Shown in pieces: positions 35,055 through 46,802 of a stretch of DNA of 64,000 nt. Every line of letters starts with the position of its first letter. Within the stretch, counting starts at the first letter, position 1. Origin of the DNA: Codonopsis lanceolata (taxonomy: Eukaryota > Streptophyta > Magnoliopsida > Asterales > Campanulaceae); assembly GCA_013146195.2 (NCBI GenBank), contig CM028381.1:100105002-100169001 (forward strand), in the 5' to 3' direction. The notes under the pieces are model-generated. The model was not told the origin of the DNA and made no database searches. It was given only the letters and a program-made list of their open reading frames with translations. A program made the position numbers and the translations under genes.

Positions 35055-35129
35055 TTTTCAGACTTTGATTTTGTTTTATTGGAACTATAACCTAATTATG
35101 ATTTATTTTATTTGGTGTTTACAGGAAAA

Positions 35130-36773
35130 ATGTTTAGAAATGTTTATACAAGGAAAAAGGTGACGGCATCCGCTGGGAAAGAAATGGAACAAGCGCGCCA
35201 ACAAGAACATGAGCATGGGTAGGGGCATGAGTAGGGACAAGAAGATGAGCATGAGCATTTTCAGCAGGCCATGAAGATGAGCATTTTCAGCAGGACCAGG
35301 ACCATTTTCAGTTTGAGCAATCACAGGGGCAGTTCCAACAGATTTTTGCGCAGGATCAGGAGCCATTTTAGTTCGAGCAATCGTAAGGGCAGTTTCAGCA
35401 GACTTATGAGCCTCAGATTGAGCGCAGATTTCTTGGTGGTCCGCGTGATACATCGTTGCTGACTTCATATGAGTCACACGTAGCTGCATATATTTGAGCT
35501 GGTAAAGAAGAGCGTGGTATTCTAAAATGCCACAATCACACACAAAAGTTGCTTTATTCGATAATTCCTAATGGCGAAGATTTGAGGGTCTTCGGGGTAT
35601 GGTGAGGGGCAGTGCGCTCGGACGACTAAGGCATGTATGCTATGCTGATGTGAATAAGGTGTTAGTTTTTGCTTTCGTGGAACGATGACATCCAGAGACT
35701 AACACTTTCCATATGACCATTACTTTAGACCATTACTTTGCATATTTATTTAGACAGCTAGGACAAGCGTCTAGGTATAACACGAAGCAGATAGCTGGTT
35801 CCATGGCATTACTCGAGGTAATAATTATAATTATTTTATACTTTTATGTTGTGTATTTTCTATTATTGTTAAGATGTTTTATTTGATACTTTAATTTCTT
35901 AAAATGTATGTTTTATTATTTTTAGGCGTGGATTTACTTGCGGTTTCCATATTTGAAGCCTTCACATAATGTTGATTACAAGTCCAGATACCCGCTTGCA
36001 TGTAGGTGGATCCCGCACGGGAATCAGGGACGATTTGTTAACCGTTTGTTGGCATCACGTGAGCAATTCGATAGACTGACGAGCCGTGATGTGAGTATAA
36101 TTATTTTTTTTATCAATTTCAACAACTTTTTAATATTAGGCTTCGTATTGAAAGTTTTTGACTTTTTGTTGGTCTATTGTTTTAGGTTGACTGGCTTCCT
36201 TACGACAGTAAGGTCAGGGACCGGTTTGCATGACATCGAATTGCCACGTATCTAGGATGCATACAAATGAGCTATATTGTTGAGCCATACCATCCAGACA
36301 GAGTCCTTCGACAGTTCGGGCATATGCAAACGATTTTGAGGACAGTCATTGCTCCGAACTGCGGCCCTCGAGATAACTGGAAGGCCTTGCCTCTGTGGCT
36401 TGGTTTTGCTGGGTACTGGTTGACGTCAGATAGCCATCTCATATCTGAAGAACGTTTCGGTAGGCGTGCCCCTTGTGCTTGGGATTGTGATCCTGGTTAT
36501 TTAGAATGGTACCAGGAGTGTTCACATGTAGTCGTCCAGCCCCGTGGTAAACGATCCAGATACGTTAACACCACTACGACTGACGTTGTTGCAGCCGACT
36601 CAGATGACAGGATGTTGGGAGTTGTGAGGACTATGATTGATCCTACAGTGCGGCGTTGGAGATCTGTGACCGATCTATACCATGAGGTGTTGGGCTCATT
36701 GCTTGATAGAGTTCACATAGTTTTTATCAACGGTTCAGCTAATGACGTGGGACCGTCTCATAGGAGACAATAG
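35130..36773 (+). pseudogene. Plant mobile domain gene, MULE-B copy with an internal deletion
   Basis: The likely start ATG at 35130 follows GTTTACAG, a splice-acceptor-like site, and gives MFRNVYTRKKVTASAGKEME. The Gln-rich part and SHVAAYI follow, with stops at about 35219 and 35496. At about 35715 the sequence jumps from the FHM motif to DNA matching 12777 of MULE-A, so roughly 350 bp of the PMD core is lost. Exons after introns at about 35819-35925 and 36092-36185 are better kept than in MULE-A: 36267-36773 is open for 168 codons with VEPYHPDRVLRQFGHMQTI and a WLGFAGYWLTSD region. It is not functional as it stands. Confidence 0.82.
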
Positions 36774-37295
36774 TGATCTGGACTATGCTTAAGTTTTTTT
36801 ATTGTTATGAATTTTAAAACAGTTTTTAGTATTTTGTGGTTATGAAATTTTTAGCAAACCTTTCATGAATTAGTGTGGCTTGGTTTTAATGTTATTTTCT
36901 TATTGCAGACTTTGTATAGCATATGACATTTCATAGCAACATAAAAGAAGCATTATCAGACGACGAATATCATATATAATTTAAATACACATAACCGAAG
37001 CATCATTAAAAAGAGATAATTAACCAAAATGGCATGTTCAAATACATGTTTTTAATATAATACAATCAGAACTACTCAAAATGTATACTATCAGAACTAC
37101 CAATAACTCTAGCCGAGCTTACAGATTCACTATATGAAAGTTGTCGATTAATATAAAGTAATTTCTACGCATTAGCAGACAACGACACAGCTCACGTAAA
37201 AAAACCTACAAATAAATTGAGATGCTGTCAATAAATAATTTAAACCGAATAATATATCAACCAATTGTAAATAAGTGAAGTAAAGCAATCGAAAG

Positions 37296-37800
37296 TGATC
37301 AAACCTGAATAAAGTGATCACCGTTTACTCTTTCGATACAAATAATATGTGGATCATTTGGGGGTGCGGTCCTCAATGATAAGTAAGTGAAGCAATGCTT
37401 TTTATCTAATACCATGAAAGCAATATTGTAATATGATGCTACAAAATGATCCATATCATTTGCATCAAACCAATATGCCTTGGGAGCACTAATGTCGTTG
37501 TATTGGAGACTCGCGTTCACTTTAGTAACACGATTATGTTCAATTAAGACACGTGTGTACAACTCCTGGTTTGACATCAACTCCATCGACAAGTTTGCTC
37601 GAACCCTGCTTCATGACTCTTCACTTCTATACATAAACCCAGCTACGACACGAAAACCGCAATGACCGTTACCAATGATATTCGCTGTGCCCAATATGAA
37701 AGGCCGAAATTCCTTCGGGAATTGCTGAACGTAATTACCACTAGCATTCTCGGCCCTCGTACGTGGTCGCACAATCTATTGAAATTTAAAACAAATTAAA

Positions 37801-37844
<44 letters not shown>

Positions 37845-40010
37845 GATTATATATAAGAAGATTAATACCAGAATCTTTTCGTTAAGTTGAGGAACTAGTG
37901 AACGTGGGAGGTTGCTGTGATGGGCCAACCTCGTATAACAATCCTTGATCACAAGGGGAGCAGCTATCTATCATTGACTTCACATGTTCAAACAAACTCG
38001 GATCACGCTTGGTTGATTTATCTTTTTTTACCTTCGCAGGCTTCGGACGACCACGAGTGCGCATCCTGTGGAACAATCAAGGAGTTCGTTCTCGCCTCTT
38101 TCACCTCCATCATTCTTTTAATGATTAACAACTTTTCAGACTTAGGAGCATTCTCATAATATTCACGAATCTCATCATACGTGCTATTGAATCGATTGTT
38201 CATATCTAGTGAAACTTCAATATTCTCAGGAGTAAGTAACATATCTAATTTCCTCCAAAATGAATCAACCTGATCAAGGGGAAATGAACAGTCATTTCTC
38301 ATATACTCAGCAATCTTATGACGACAAGGGAGCCCGTATGTTCTTGGAAGTACACAACTACACAACAACGGGTCTATATAACCATCTTCATGTATATTAG
38401 TCATCTCATTGTATATCAGACTCAATGCATGAGTAGACACCAAACCTCGAAGTTGTTGAAATATAACCGATCTGTATTTCGGAAGAACGACTGTAAGGCT
38501 TTTCGTGAATGACACCTTGATTGCAATGTGAGATGTCTCAATCAGGGTGTGCAACTGTTTCCAACATGTCTCAAAGTCACCTTGACTTGATTTCAACTAT
38601 CTTTTTAAAACTACATGTTAACTCTCTACCCTAAAATAAGATACAATTAATATTTGTATTGCATGACAAAATTTATAGAAAACAATGAAATGTTGAAAAC
38701 ATTTAAATACCAACTTGTTGTGTTGTTGTCGAAGTGCATTGCATTATTCGTCCAAACCGACACAATTCTTTCCGTGTATGGCCGTATCCATTGTTCATGG
38801 CGTATTCAATCGCAACGGGATAATCAATAAAATCCATCTGAAATCTCTTCAGGTATTCTTCATATATTTGTTCATTTTTTGCATCCACAAAAAAATTCCA
38901 ACAGAGGGTAAATTGATCCCATTGCACTTTTGTACGAAAATATTTTTTACAATTCGCAAGGATGTTTTTGTTGATATGCCATCGACAAAGGAAGTGTTGG
39001 GAGGTAGGAAAAGTTACCTCAATTGCATTCATTAACACATGATCTCTGTCAGTTACTATCACAGTTGGCAAGGAGGATTGATTCATCAAAGCTTTCAAGA
39101 TACCAAGCGCCCAAATATAGTTATCTTGCAACTCCGACCCCATATACGCAGCTCCAACAAAAAATGTCATATTTGTCGACGTGACACCAACAATATCCAA
39201 CAAGGGTAACTTATATCTATTTGTCTTGTAAGTGCAATCCATGAAGAGAACCTTGGATAAAGAACGCAATAGCTCAACGCTCATTGGATGAGCCAAGAAC
39301 AAATCTTGAACAGTGTTGGTTTTCTCACATCTCCTATGATGGTAGTAATATCCATGCTCCATCAATTTTGCTACAAGCTGCTGCATTTGCGATCGACCAT
39401 CACGCTCGATAATTTTATTCTTGCTACGAGCATTGTAAATAGTCCGTATTGAAGACTTATTACTTTGAAACTTCTCGTGTAAACCTTGCAAAATGTTCTT
39501 AGGCCTCGAATTGGCATGCGACATGTCAAGAACATAAGCCTTTTCCGGGTCTGATAATCGACCAACAAATGAGTGGTCATGCATGTGAGGGGCCTCGGTA
39601 TGGTTATGCAACCCACATTCAACCTGAAGTTCCCATACTCTTTCACATAATTGTATGCCCTTCAAACGAAATAGACAGCCACATTTTTTCGATCCACGTT
39701 CTCTCTTTCTATTCTTTGTTACTTTACTCGAATCGTCACTCTTTTTTGACGAGGTTGCCCACCAAGTTCACAACCTAAAGTCAACCGATGTCCTTTATTT
39801 TTCGTACTACTATCAGACCTAGTAATTACTATTACAAGCCCTTTCTCCCTTCCGGTCGCACGCACTCAATCAAATAAATCATCTCGAGATGAAAAATATG
39901 AGTGATTTACAAACACATTGTTGTAATCTATAACAATCTGTTGTTGAAGAGGAATGATCACATCATTTACAAGGCCATCGACACTGTACTTAGTAGGAAA
40001 CATGTTTGCT
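37296..40010 (-). pseudogene. FAR1-type MULE transposase with SWIM and OTU-like domains, MULE-B copy
   Basis: Minus strand: a damaged N-terminal FAR1-like part (39890-39670); then one open frame 39665-38703 (320 codons) with VECGLHNH, VLFMDCTYKTNRYKLPLLD, VIVTDRDHVLMNAIE and FLCRWHINKN, the MULE core; an intron at about 38712-38612; the open frame 38596-38018 with a SWIM finger (CSCV...LPCRHKIAEYM); an intron at about 37870-37775 with an (AT)n run; and the OTU-like domain (37740-37299), IIGNGHCGFRVVAGF then NGDHFIQV and a TGA stop. In MULE-A the OTU box reads GDGHC, while here the Asp is Asn, possibly inactivating. A stop interrupts the OTU domain near 37609. It converges on the PMD gene about 520 bp away. 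Confidence 0.87.
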
Positions 40011-40063
40011 TCCTGAAAAATAAGCAAAAAAACATGTTAAAAGTTCATTATTCTGCACTGTTC

Positions 40064-40322
40064 ATGCACTATCCGGCCAGTGTGTGTATGTGGGTTTGTT
40101 CGGCCAGGATGAGATGAATAGAAGTGAGAGTGTTCGGCCAGGCTGAGATGATTAGAGGTGAGCATTTTCGGCAGGCTGAGATGAACAGTAGTGAGAGTGT
40201 TCGGTCAGGCTGAGATGAACATAAGTGTTGGTGTTCGGCCAGAGTGTGGTGAACACCTTTAAGGCTGTTCGTCCAGCATTGGCTGAACAGCCTTAAGGGT
40301 GTTCATCATACCAGAGCCGAAC
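40064..40322 (-). repeat. MULE-B right subterminal iteron array
   Basis: Units at about 40064, 40098, 40132, 40165, 40199, 40233, 40267 and 40301, with 34-bp (once 33-bp) spacing. They read GTTCGGCCAGGCTGAGATG then AAC, opposite to the left array. As in MULE-A the innermost-to-interior unit order ends with a near-palindromic unit (40267) and a flipped one (40301). Confidence 0.88.
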
Positions 40323-40794
40323 AGCCGTAATACCTAGCTCAATTTTTTTATTTTTATTTTTATTTTTTTTTGCAAAAAATCAAATTTTAATAGAATAAAG
40401 TGAAATGAATACTTACATTACCCGATCCCATGATTTCTTTAAGCTCCTTATAATGTTATTTTTGACAATGTGATTATGTTTTGTGTTGGTTTTGAGAGAA
40501 TTTTTTGAAAAAAAATTTGGAAGAAGAAAAAACAATGAAGTCCTGTAAGTAGTCATGTATTTGTGATTTTGAGATTTGAGGTGTAAATATAAAACAATGG
40601 GGTGTAGGGAGTATTATTTGTCTTCTAGTATAAGGGTATTATAGTTATTTCAATGGGGTGCAAAGATTAATTGATGGGGTGTAATGTTTAAAAGAGCTTA
40701 TTAGGCCATTTCACTTAATGACATTTGTGTAATTATTTCAAGTGGGGTGTAGAGATAGGTTTTTAGGGTGTGAATATCCCCACCCTTTGGTAAT

Positions 40795-41830
40795 TGGTTG
40801 TTGAGATTCTTGGGGGAGAAGGAGGCTTTGTGGAGGATAGTAGTGGTCCGGAAGTATGGGGAAGGTGAGCATGCATGGTTCCCTAGAGAGTTACAATCGT
40901 CGTATGGCGTTGGAGTCTGGAAGGGTATTCGGAAGAGGTGGGGGATTTTTAAAAGGTTCATCTGCTTTGAAGTAGGTAATAGGGAGAAGGTCTGTTTTTG
41001 GCAGGATAGGTGGAGCGGCGAGAGGGAGCTATTGAGAGAATTCCCTTCCCTTTAAAATAGCTGTTAACAAAGAGGAATCGGTCATGAGCAGATCCAATGG
41101 GGTTGTTTCTTGGAATCCAGTCTTCCGTAGAAACCTCTTTGATTGAGAATTGAATGTGATGTGCCAGTTCATGAAATTTTTATATGAGCAGGAAGTATCC
41201 AGTTGTATGACGCTGACGCTGGGACTAAAAAAGGGGAGTTCAATGTTAAGTCTTTCTATGAGAAAATGTCGGGGACTAACATAGAGTTTTCTTGGAAGAT
41301 GGTTTGGAAATCAGAGGCGCCTTCTAGAGTAGCTTTTTTCATGTGGGAAGCTGCAAAGGAAAGGATACTCACAGGAGATAATCTTCGGGCTCACAGCATA
41401 ATCTACGTTAACCGGTGCTATATGTGTAAAGGAGATGAGCAGTCTACGAATCATCTACTTAGTTGGACTTTGTATAAGAAGGGAAGGAGGAGTAGTGGCT
41501 GGGATGCACTTCCTTTGGCAGTTTGGTAGACAGTGTGGCTTGAAAGAAACAACAAAACTTTTGAAAATGTAGAGACCATTGTGGATAAACTTAAAGAGAG
41601 GGTCTTTAGGTTTGAAAGAAACAAAGACCTGCGATGCATTTCCTTTGGCAGTTTGCTGTACAGTGTGGCTTGAAAGAAACAACAGAGCTTTTGAAAATGT
41701 AGAGACCAGTGTGGACAAACTTAAAGAGAGGGTCTTTAGGTCTTTGTTCTTTTGGTGTCATGGATCGACCATGCCTGTTAATATCTCTTTTGTTGAGTTT
41801 TTGGATAGCTTATCTTTTAGACATTCATGA
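40795..41830 (+). pseudogene. LINE-3 3' part: zf-RVT domain and tail
   Basis: The frame reads LLRFLGEKEALWRIVVVRKY directly after the MULE-B target site, then FICFEVGNREKVCFWQDRW. After shifts at about 41052 and 41160, 41203-41529 gives APSRVAFFMWEAAKERILTG and RCYMCKGDEQSTNHLL, the zf-RVT motif. A tandem duplication of the tail (WLERNN..FENVET) follows. The LINE ends in an A-rich run around 41905-41927. Confidence 0.85.
41503..41762 (+). repeat. 130-bp tandem duplication in the LINE-3 tail
   Basis: GATGCACTTCCTTTGGCAGT at 41503 recurs as GATGCATTTCCTTTGGCAGT at 41633, and AGAGACCA recurs at 41571 and 41701, so the period is 130 bp. Both copies encode the LAV..TVWLERNN...FENVET segment, so the duplication postdates or accompanied loss of function. 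Confidence 0.85.
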
Positions 41831-41927
41831 TGTAGATCGTAGACTTCAAATGTAAATAGTACGCATCACTTGTTTTGACGCTCGTTTTATATATCTTTTT
41901 TTATCAAAAAAATAAAATAAAAAATAT

Positions 41928-42220
41928 ATGTCGATGAATCATGATTATCATTGACTTCGATTTGAGTTGACTTAAATCTCTCTCTTATTTTAGTTTTTTG
42001 AAACAATGCTTGATTTAATCTTGTAATGGTTTAGACGGTTGCTTTACTAGAGTCGAAACAATTGCGGTCAGCTGTGTTTTGGACATTTCCTTTTCAGTTC
42101 CATGGATATGGATAATCTCCATACTACCTGAAGGGTTCTAACCTATTGCCACAATTTGGAGGCTACAGTTGCTGTGTGTTTCACACATTTCCTTTTATTT
42201 AAGTTGGTGAAACAGTTGAT
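41928..42220. other. Unassigned spacer between LINE-3 and the CACTA element
   Basis: No gene or repeat is recognised. Confidence 0.4.
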
Positions 42221-42555
42221 CACTACTAGAAACTATTGCTTAGCGACAGAAATATTACCAACGAAGTTTTTCGTTGGTAAATTACCTACAAAACTGTGGT
42301 TATCTGCGGAAGTCGGTCGCTATTTTGGTGGATGTTTAAATTAGCGACGGAATTGATTCCCCTCCATCGCTAAAAAGCATCTTTTCAGAATATTCTTTTT
42401 TTTCCATCACCAATTACATGGGAAATGTACACATAAATTAGCTACAGAATTTATGTCGCTAATTTCAATAGCCTGTCGCTATTTAGGAATGGAAATTCCG
42501 ACGGTAATAATTTTTAATTTACCAATGGAATTTCCGTCGGTAATTATCCATTTAT
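42221..42555 (+). repeat. CACTA terminal repeat and subterminal GCGACGG-type repeats
   Basis: At least six short inverted and direct motifs occur: TTAGCGACAG, TTAGCGACGGAATT, TCGCTAAAAAG, TCGCTAATT, TTCCGACGG and TTTCCGTCGG. Such arrays bind the CACTA transposase in well-studied relatives such as En/Spm. Confidence 0.75.
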
Positions 42556-44902
42556 TATGCCCTAGCTCTACCCTCGGTCTCTCTCTCTACTCTCTCACTG
42601 TGTTCACCACCACCGGCGACTGATGTTTCAACACTGGTTATTTACCTCTGCTTTCCTTTCCCCCTACTTCTCTATCTCACCACCTTATTATATATTTTCT
42701 TGCAGCCCACCCACATCACCATGCACAGTTTTCGCCGTCGGACTGACCTCTCCGCATTTCTCTCAGGTATGTAGCTCTACCCTTCAATTAACGAATTTTG
42801 TTTCATTTTATTAATCAGTTTAAGCCCCCAAATATTGACAGTCTGTGTGTTAGTTTATTTAACAAAGTGTGATTTTTTAAAATAATAAGTGGGATTAATA
42901 TTTGTTGTCTGCTATATTAGATTTTCTGTGATTTAAAATGTGGATTGATGTTGATAATTAAAAAAAGAAAGAAAGATATAAGATTGTTATGATGGGATTG
43001 GCTATGCAGTTAATAGTATTAGTCTGCTTTGGTTTCATCTTCCCATGGAAATGTATTTTCCCCTTTGTTAGCCTTTAGGTTTTCAGTTTAATAATTAATT
43101 TTATATTAACATGTTGGGTAGTAGAGCCAAGATATATTTGGTCATCTAATGCACTGTCGCCAAAACGTAGGTTCTCTCTTAGAGGGGCCAAAACCCCGAC
43201 CTCACCCACACACACACACATGGACGAGTTGGGTTTGGAAAAGAGTCGCAGAAGAATAGGGCTAGCTCATCCGGCCAAGGACCGGTATGAAGCATACAAC
43301 AATTGTGTATGGTATGCATATTTTTACATTAATTTTTGTAGTCTTTAACTTATGATTTAAAGATATATAGTTGGGTAGTCATGATGATGAAATCCATGAC
43401 TTTAAATTTGTTTAGTACATATAGGTTGTTTTTATGTTGAATGCATGCATGAAATGTATATAGGATTGAGTGAGGGTGTTAGTCTAAATGATTATAATTA
43501 ATGGGGGGGGGGGGTGTTGGTGTAAATTTAGTTATAAGCTTCTTACTTCCCGTATCGTTTAAACATATATATATAGTTGGTAGCCATGTTGGCGCTATGA
43601 AATCCATGGGTTTATTTGTTTAATACACATAGGTTGTTTTTATGGTGAATGCATGCATGATATGTTCGTTCTCTTTTCCAGTTTGTGGATATATTGTTTT
43701 AGTTTAATTGCTCTTGCTGTGGAGAAACTTGGGTTTTCCCAGGTTATCAATGTATATGTACTTAAATACGTATTTGTGAGGTAATGTGAGGATGGGTACT
43801 AGCATAAAGGTCACCCCTAAAGCTTGAATTAATTGATTATCATTATCCTTTGTATTTAATCTTGGATATTTGTTAGTCTTCTCTTTAATTTATGCCAATC
43901 CTAGTCATATGTTTGTGTTTGAGCTGAAATTGGTGTAACTGCATTGATTTTTCCATGTCCTCTTTTGATTTTTGAAAGTTTTTTTGATTCCTGCAAGTGT
44001 TGGTTGTAGGCTTGTTCAATTATCTGTTTTAGCTTCAGAACATGTTTTAGAAGTTCTGGTTCATAGATGGATTAGTGTTATTTACATAATACTTCGACGT
44101 CCCCTTCTATTTTCTTCAAAGTTATTTAGATTTTTTCTTCGTTTGGTTTTGTAGATTGTTCTATTATAGATTGATTAATGTAATTGTATTGATTTTACTG
44201 TTACTTTGTGTTTAATCGTTATGGGTATTCACATATTTTGAGTTTTTGCAAGTCCTTAGTTTTGTAGGTGCAAATTTTGGTCTTAGGGCTATTTTTTTTT
44301 TTAAATTTATCTATCTGACCTTCAAAACTTGAGCCAAAAGTTCTGATTTTATATCTTATTGAGAGATTAATTGAACTGTACTGATTTGTACTTGACATCA
44401 AAAGATCTTGCTTTATGTTATATAAATGGATTATTGTAAGTTTGCTAATTTTGCCATTTCTTCTCTTTGAGCTTGGGTATTCATTTGTCTTTTAATATTG
44501 TTAGTAGTCAGCTTGGTATCAAAATTTGGTCATGAGAACTTGTAATGACATGCTCTCATATTTAAAGATTACTCTTATGCCCATAAGAAATATAAAGAAA
44601 GAGGCTTGTGATGATATTTTAATAGTAAGTAGCTATGTATGTGTATATGCTGCATTGCACTTTTATTTTTGCCTTAACAATTAAATGGTGTGGAGCACGA
44701 GATGGCAGGTAGGAACACAAATATGCTTGCAAGTATAGTCTCTTTTATTTGTGTCTTTATGGTTCAAAATGATGTAGGGTGGTTCTATTTTCCAATTTTG
44801 TTTGGTTCTATTTGCCAATTAGGAGTCTATGTTTAGTGCTTCAAATTCTTACACATGTTTTTTTTTATATTGGTCTCGTGTCATACTTATTTTTTAGGAA
44901 CT

Positions 44903-45380
44903 ATGAAGAAAAGTTGGATGTCTATTCGTAGTAGGTTTAGTAAAGAGTACGTAGCGTGTGCTAATAGCCTTATGTCATTGGCATATACAAATATGGGTGA
45001 AAAACGTACCATGTTGTGTCCTTGTGTGAAATGCATGAATGTGGATTGACAACCTCCACAGCTTGTATCAGATCACCTTTATGCAAATGGGATTAACTTG
45101 AACCCCAAAGTATGGGACATCATGGGGAATCGTATTCAAGTAGTCATCATGTTCCCGAAAGAATGAAGGGGATAGGGATGAAATTGAAAACAATGATGGG
45201 ATTAGGGATGAAGTTGAAGAAGACGATGAAATTGTGGAAATGTTTGAGGACTTACAAAGGGGATCTCTAATGGAAGATGATACTTGGGGTGACGATAATA
45301 ACCTTAGTAGTGAGAATAGATCTGAGTTGGAGACAAAAAGTTTAGAGAAGTTGTTGAAGGATGTCCACACTGAATTGTAT
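44903..45380 (+). pseudogene. CACTA transposase N-terminal (Transposase-associated) domain, broken
   Basis: Following a TTTTTTTAG acceptor-like site, the frame 44903-45049 reads MKKSWMSIRSRFSKEYVACA and MLCPCVKCMN, the conserved W..SR.S.EY and CPC..C pattern of the Transposase-associated domain. After a TGA at 45047, related sequence continues (SDHLYANGINLNP..W, then an acidic stretch and ending LEKLLKDVHTELY), which matches the region before the TNP2 catalytic part. The catalytic domain itself is missing. Confidence 0.72.
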
Positions 45381-45762
45381 TAGGGATGTTCCTTATTTGT
45401 TTAAGGATGTCCACATTGGTTTGCTAATTTTCTCAAAATAGTTTTGATGATTGTTTCTTATTTGTATTAGTACTTATTTGAATTATTGTCTTTTTATTGT
45501 GTCAACGTCAGTAGCATGCCTTCATGAACTAATTCACCCAAAAAATGGAGGTTCTTCTCAAACTGTTCCACCCCTCAATTTGACACTTTTGTTCAAGACA
45601 CACCTTGTGGAACTCCTGATCCCCAAAATGAAGTGCCTCACATTCATGGTAAACATGAAAATGATTAACTTCATGGGTCTCTTGAAGAGTCGATGGTAAT
45701 TGTGAGGAAATCATAATGATTTGAATGCTTATCGGATATAGTAACTATGCACTTAAACTACC

Positions 45763-46230
45763 ATGACTTGTGTTAGTCAAGGGAATGAAATACTTTTATC
45801 TCACACTTTGATTTCATTTGTTTTGTTAGTAACAAGAGGGAAAACTAAAGACAACGGAACAAATAGGTACATGAAAGCTTACGAAAAGATTTCTGGGCAC
45901 ATTCGTGAATCAAAAAGATGGCATGTAGCACCATTCCTATTGGAACAATATCTTACAAGAAACTCGAGGATGTTGCAAGGCTAATAGGCTATTATATATG
46001 AGCGCATCAAGGTGTACCTTTTGATTATGAAACTATTTTTAACTTTTTTTGTTGCTCTACATATGCTCTTACTACAGAGCTGAAAGCAATACTTTACTTT
46101 TAACAGGATACAATTGTTGCAACCAGATTTAGGGACCACGTGTGTAGGTTTCATTAAAAGTGGGAGAAGACGATTGAGGAATGCCATAATCCTCAATATT
46201 GTGTGATTATGTGTCGTAGGTGGGGAGGAT
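45763..46230 (+). pseudogene. Possible transposase-derived fragment
   Basis: Frames across 45830-46200 read RGKTKDNGTNRYMKAYEKIS, STIPIGTISYKKLEDVARLI and RFRDHVCRF..KWEKTIEEC. The tone is that of plant transposase-derived proteins of CACTA elements, but I cannot assign a family with confidence. Several stops are present. A T run at 46247-46266 follows. Confidence 0.3.
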
Positions 46231-46396
46231 GAAGAATATGGGGTAACTTTTTTTTTTTTTTTTTTTCTATCACTTTTTAATTTGGTCTATATTTGAAATC
46301 TTTCACTTGGCATAATCAGTTTATTACTATTTCATAAAATTGGAAGTATGCACTACTTCGTTGATGTCCATTGTATTGCACTATCCAAATTATTTA

Positions 46397-46654
46397 CTCC
46401 CTCCGTCCCTAAATTATCGTCCTTCTTTCCTTTTTCGTCTGTCCTAAAATAATTGTCCACTTTGAAACTTACCTTTTTAGAACATCACTTTTGCCACTTT
46501 ATCCTTACTTTTTCACCCTACTTTAATTATGGGCCACATACATATGAGCTTTAAAGGAAACTACACATTAAACCAATATTAATAATTCAGTCAAATAGGT
46601 TTTCTTAAACGGTGCGCCGGGTGAACCAGGACAATAAATTAGGGACGGAGGGAG
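46397..46654. mobile_element. Stowaway-type (Tc1/mariner) MITE, 258 bp
   Basis: The ends CTCCCTCCGTCCCTAAATT and AATT-AGGGACGGAGGGAG are a long perfect terminal inverted repeat, flanked on both sides by TA (46395-46396, 46655-46656). It has no coding capacity. Confidence 0.95.
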
Positions 46655-46802
46655 TATTTATTTTGTAAGACTCTTTCCCACGGTCCATTACTTAGTTTTT
46701 TTAAATGTAGCAAAAATGTGCCAAGAATGCAATAAACAGAGCCAAGAATGATCTAAACCATGTGCCAAGAATGCAATAGACAAAAAGGTAATCATTTTCT
46801 CT

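Larger units (their letters stand above)
34212..40785. mobile_element. MULE-B: second copy of the PMD plus MULE-SWIM-OTU element (6574 bp)
   Basis: The left end GGGTGGGGATATTCACACCC and the right end (reverse complement GGGTGGGGATATTCACACCC) are identical over 20 bases and pair on for about 40. Flanks TTTGGTAAA (34203-34211) and TTTGGTAAT (40786-40794) are a 9-bp target duplication with one mismatch, typical of Mutator-like elements. Removing the element and one flank restores the LINE codons for FGKW. Internal layout equals MULE-A: iterons, PMD gene (+), transposase gene (-), iterons. Confidence 0.93.
27060..41927 (+). mobile_element. L1-type LINE (LINE-3), near full length, split by three transposons
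   Basis: Four segments read in order as one LINE: 27060-27532 (linker and endonuclease start), 31002-31303 (endonuclease middle), 32145-34202 (endonuclease end and RT), 40795-41830 (zf-RVT). The breaks are filled by a hAT (27533-30993), a hAT-like short element (31304-32136) and MULE-B (34212-40785), and each break has flanking duplications. An A-rich 3' tail lies near 41905-41927. About 3.9 kb of LINE is spread over 14.9 kb. The left boundary is uncertain. Confidence 0.85.
42221..46250 (+). mobile_element. CACTA (En/Spm-type) element, 5' end with decayed transposase
   Basis: It starts CACTACTAGAAACTATTG, the standard plant CACTA terminus, followed by several TTAGCGACGGAA / TTCCGTCGCTAA subterminal repeats. 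The Transposase-associated domain at 44903 fits this superfamily. I could not find the matching ...TAGTAGTG right terminus in a repeat-rich context, so the 3' edge is a guess and the copy is probably truncated. Confidence 0.65.
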
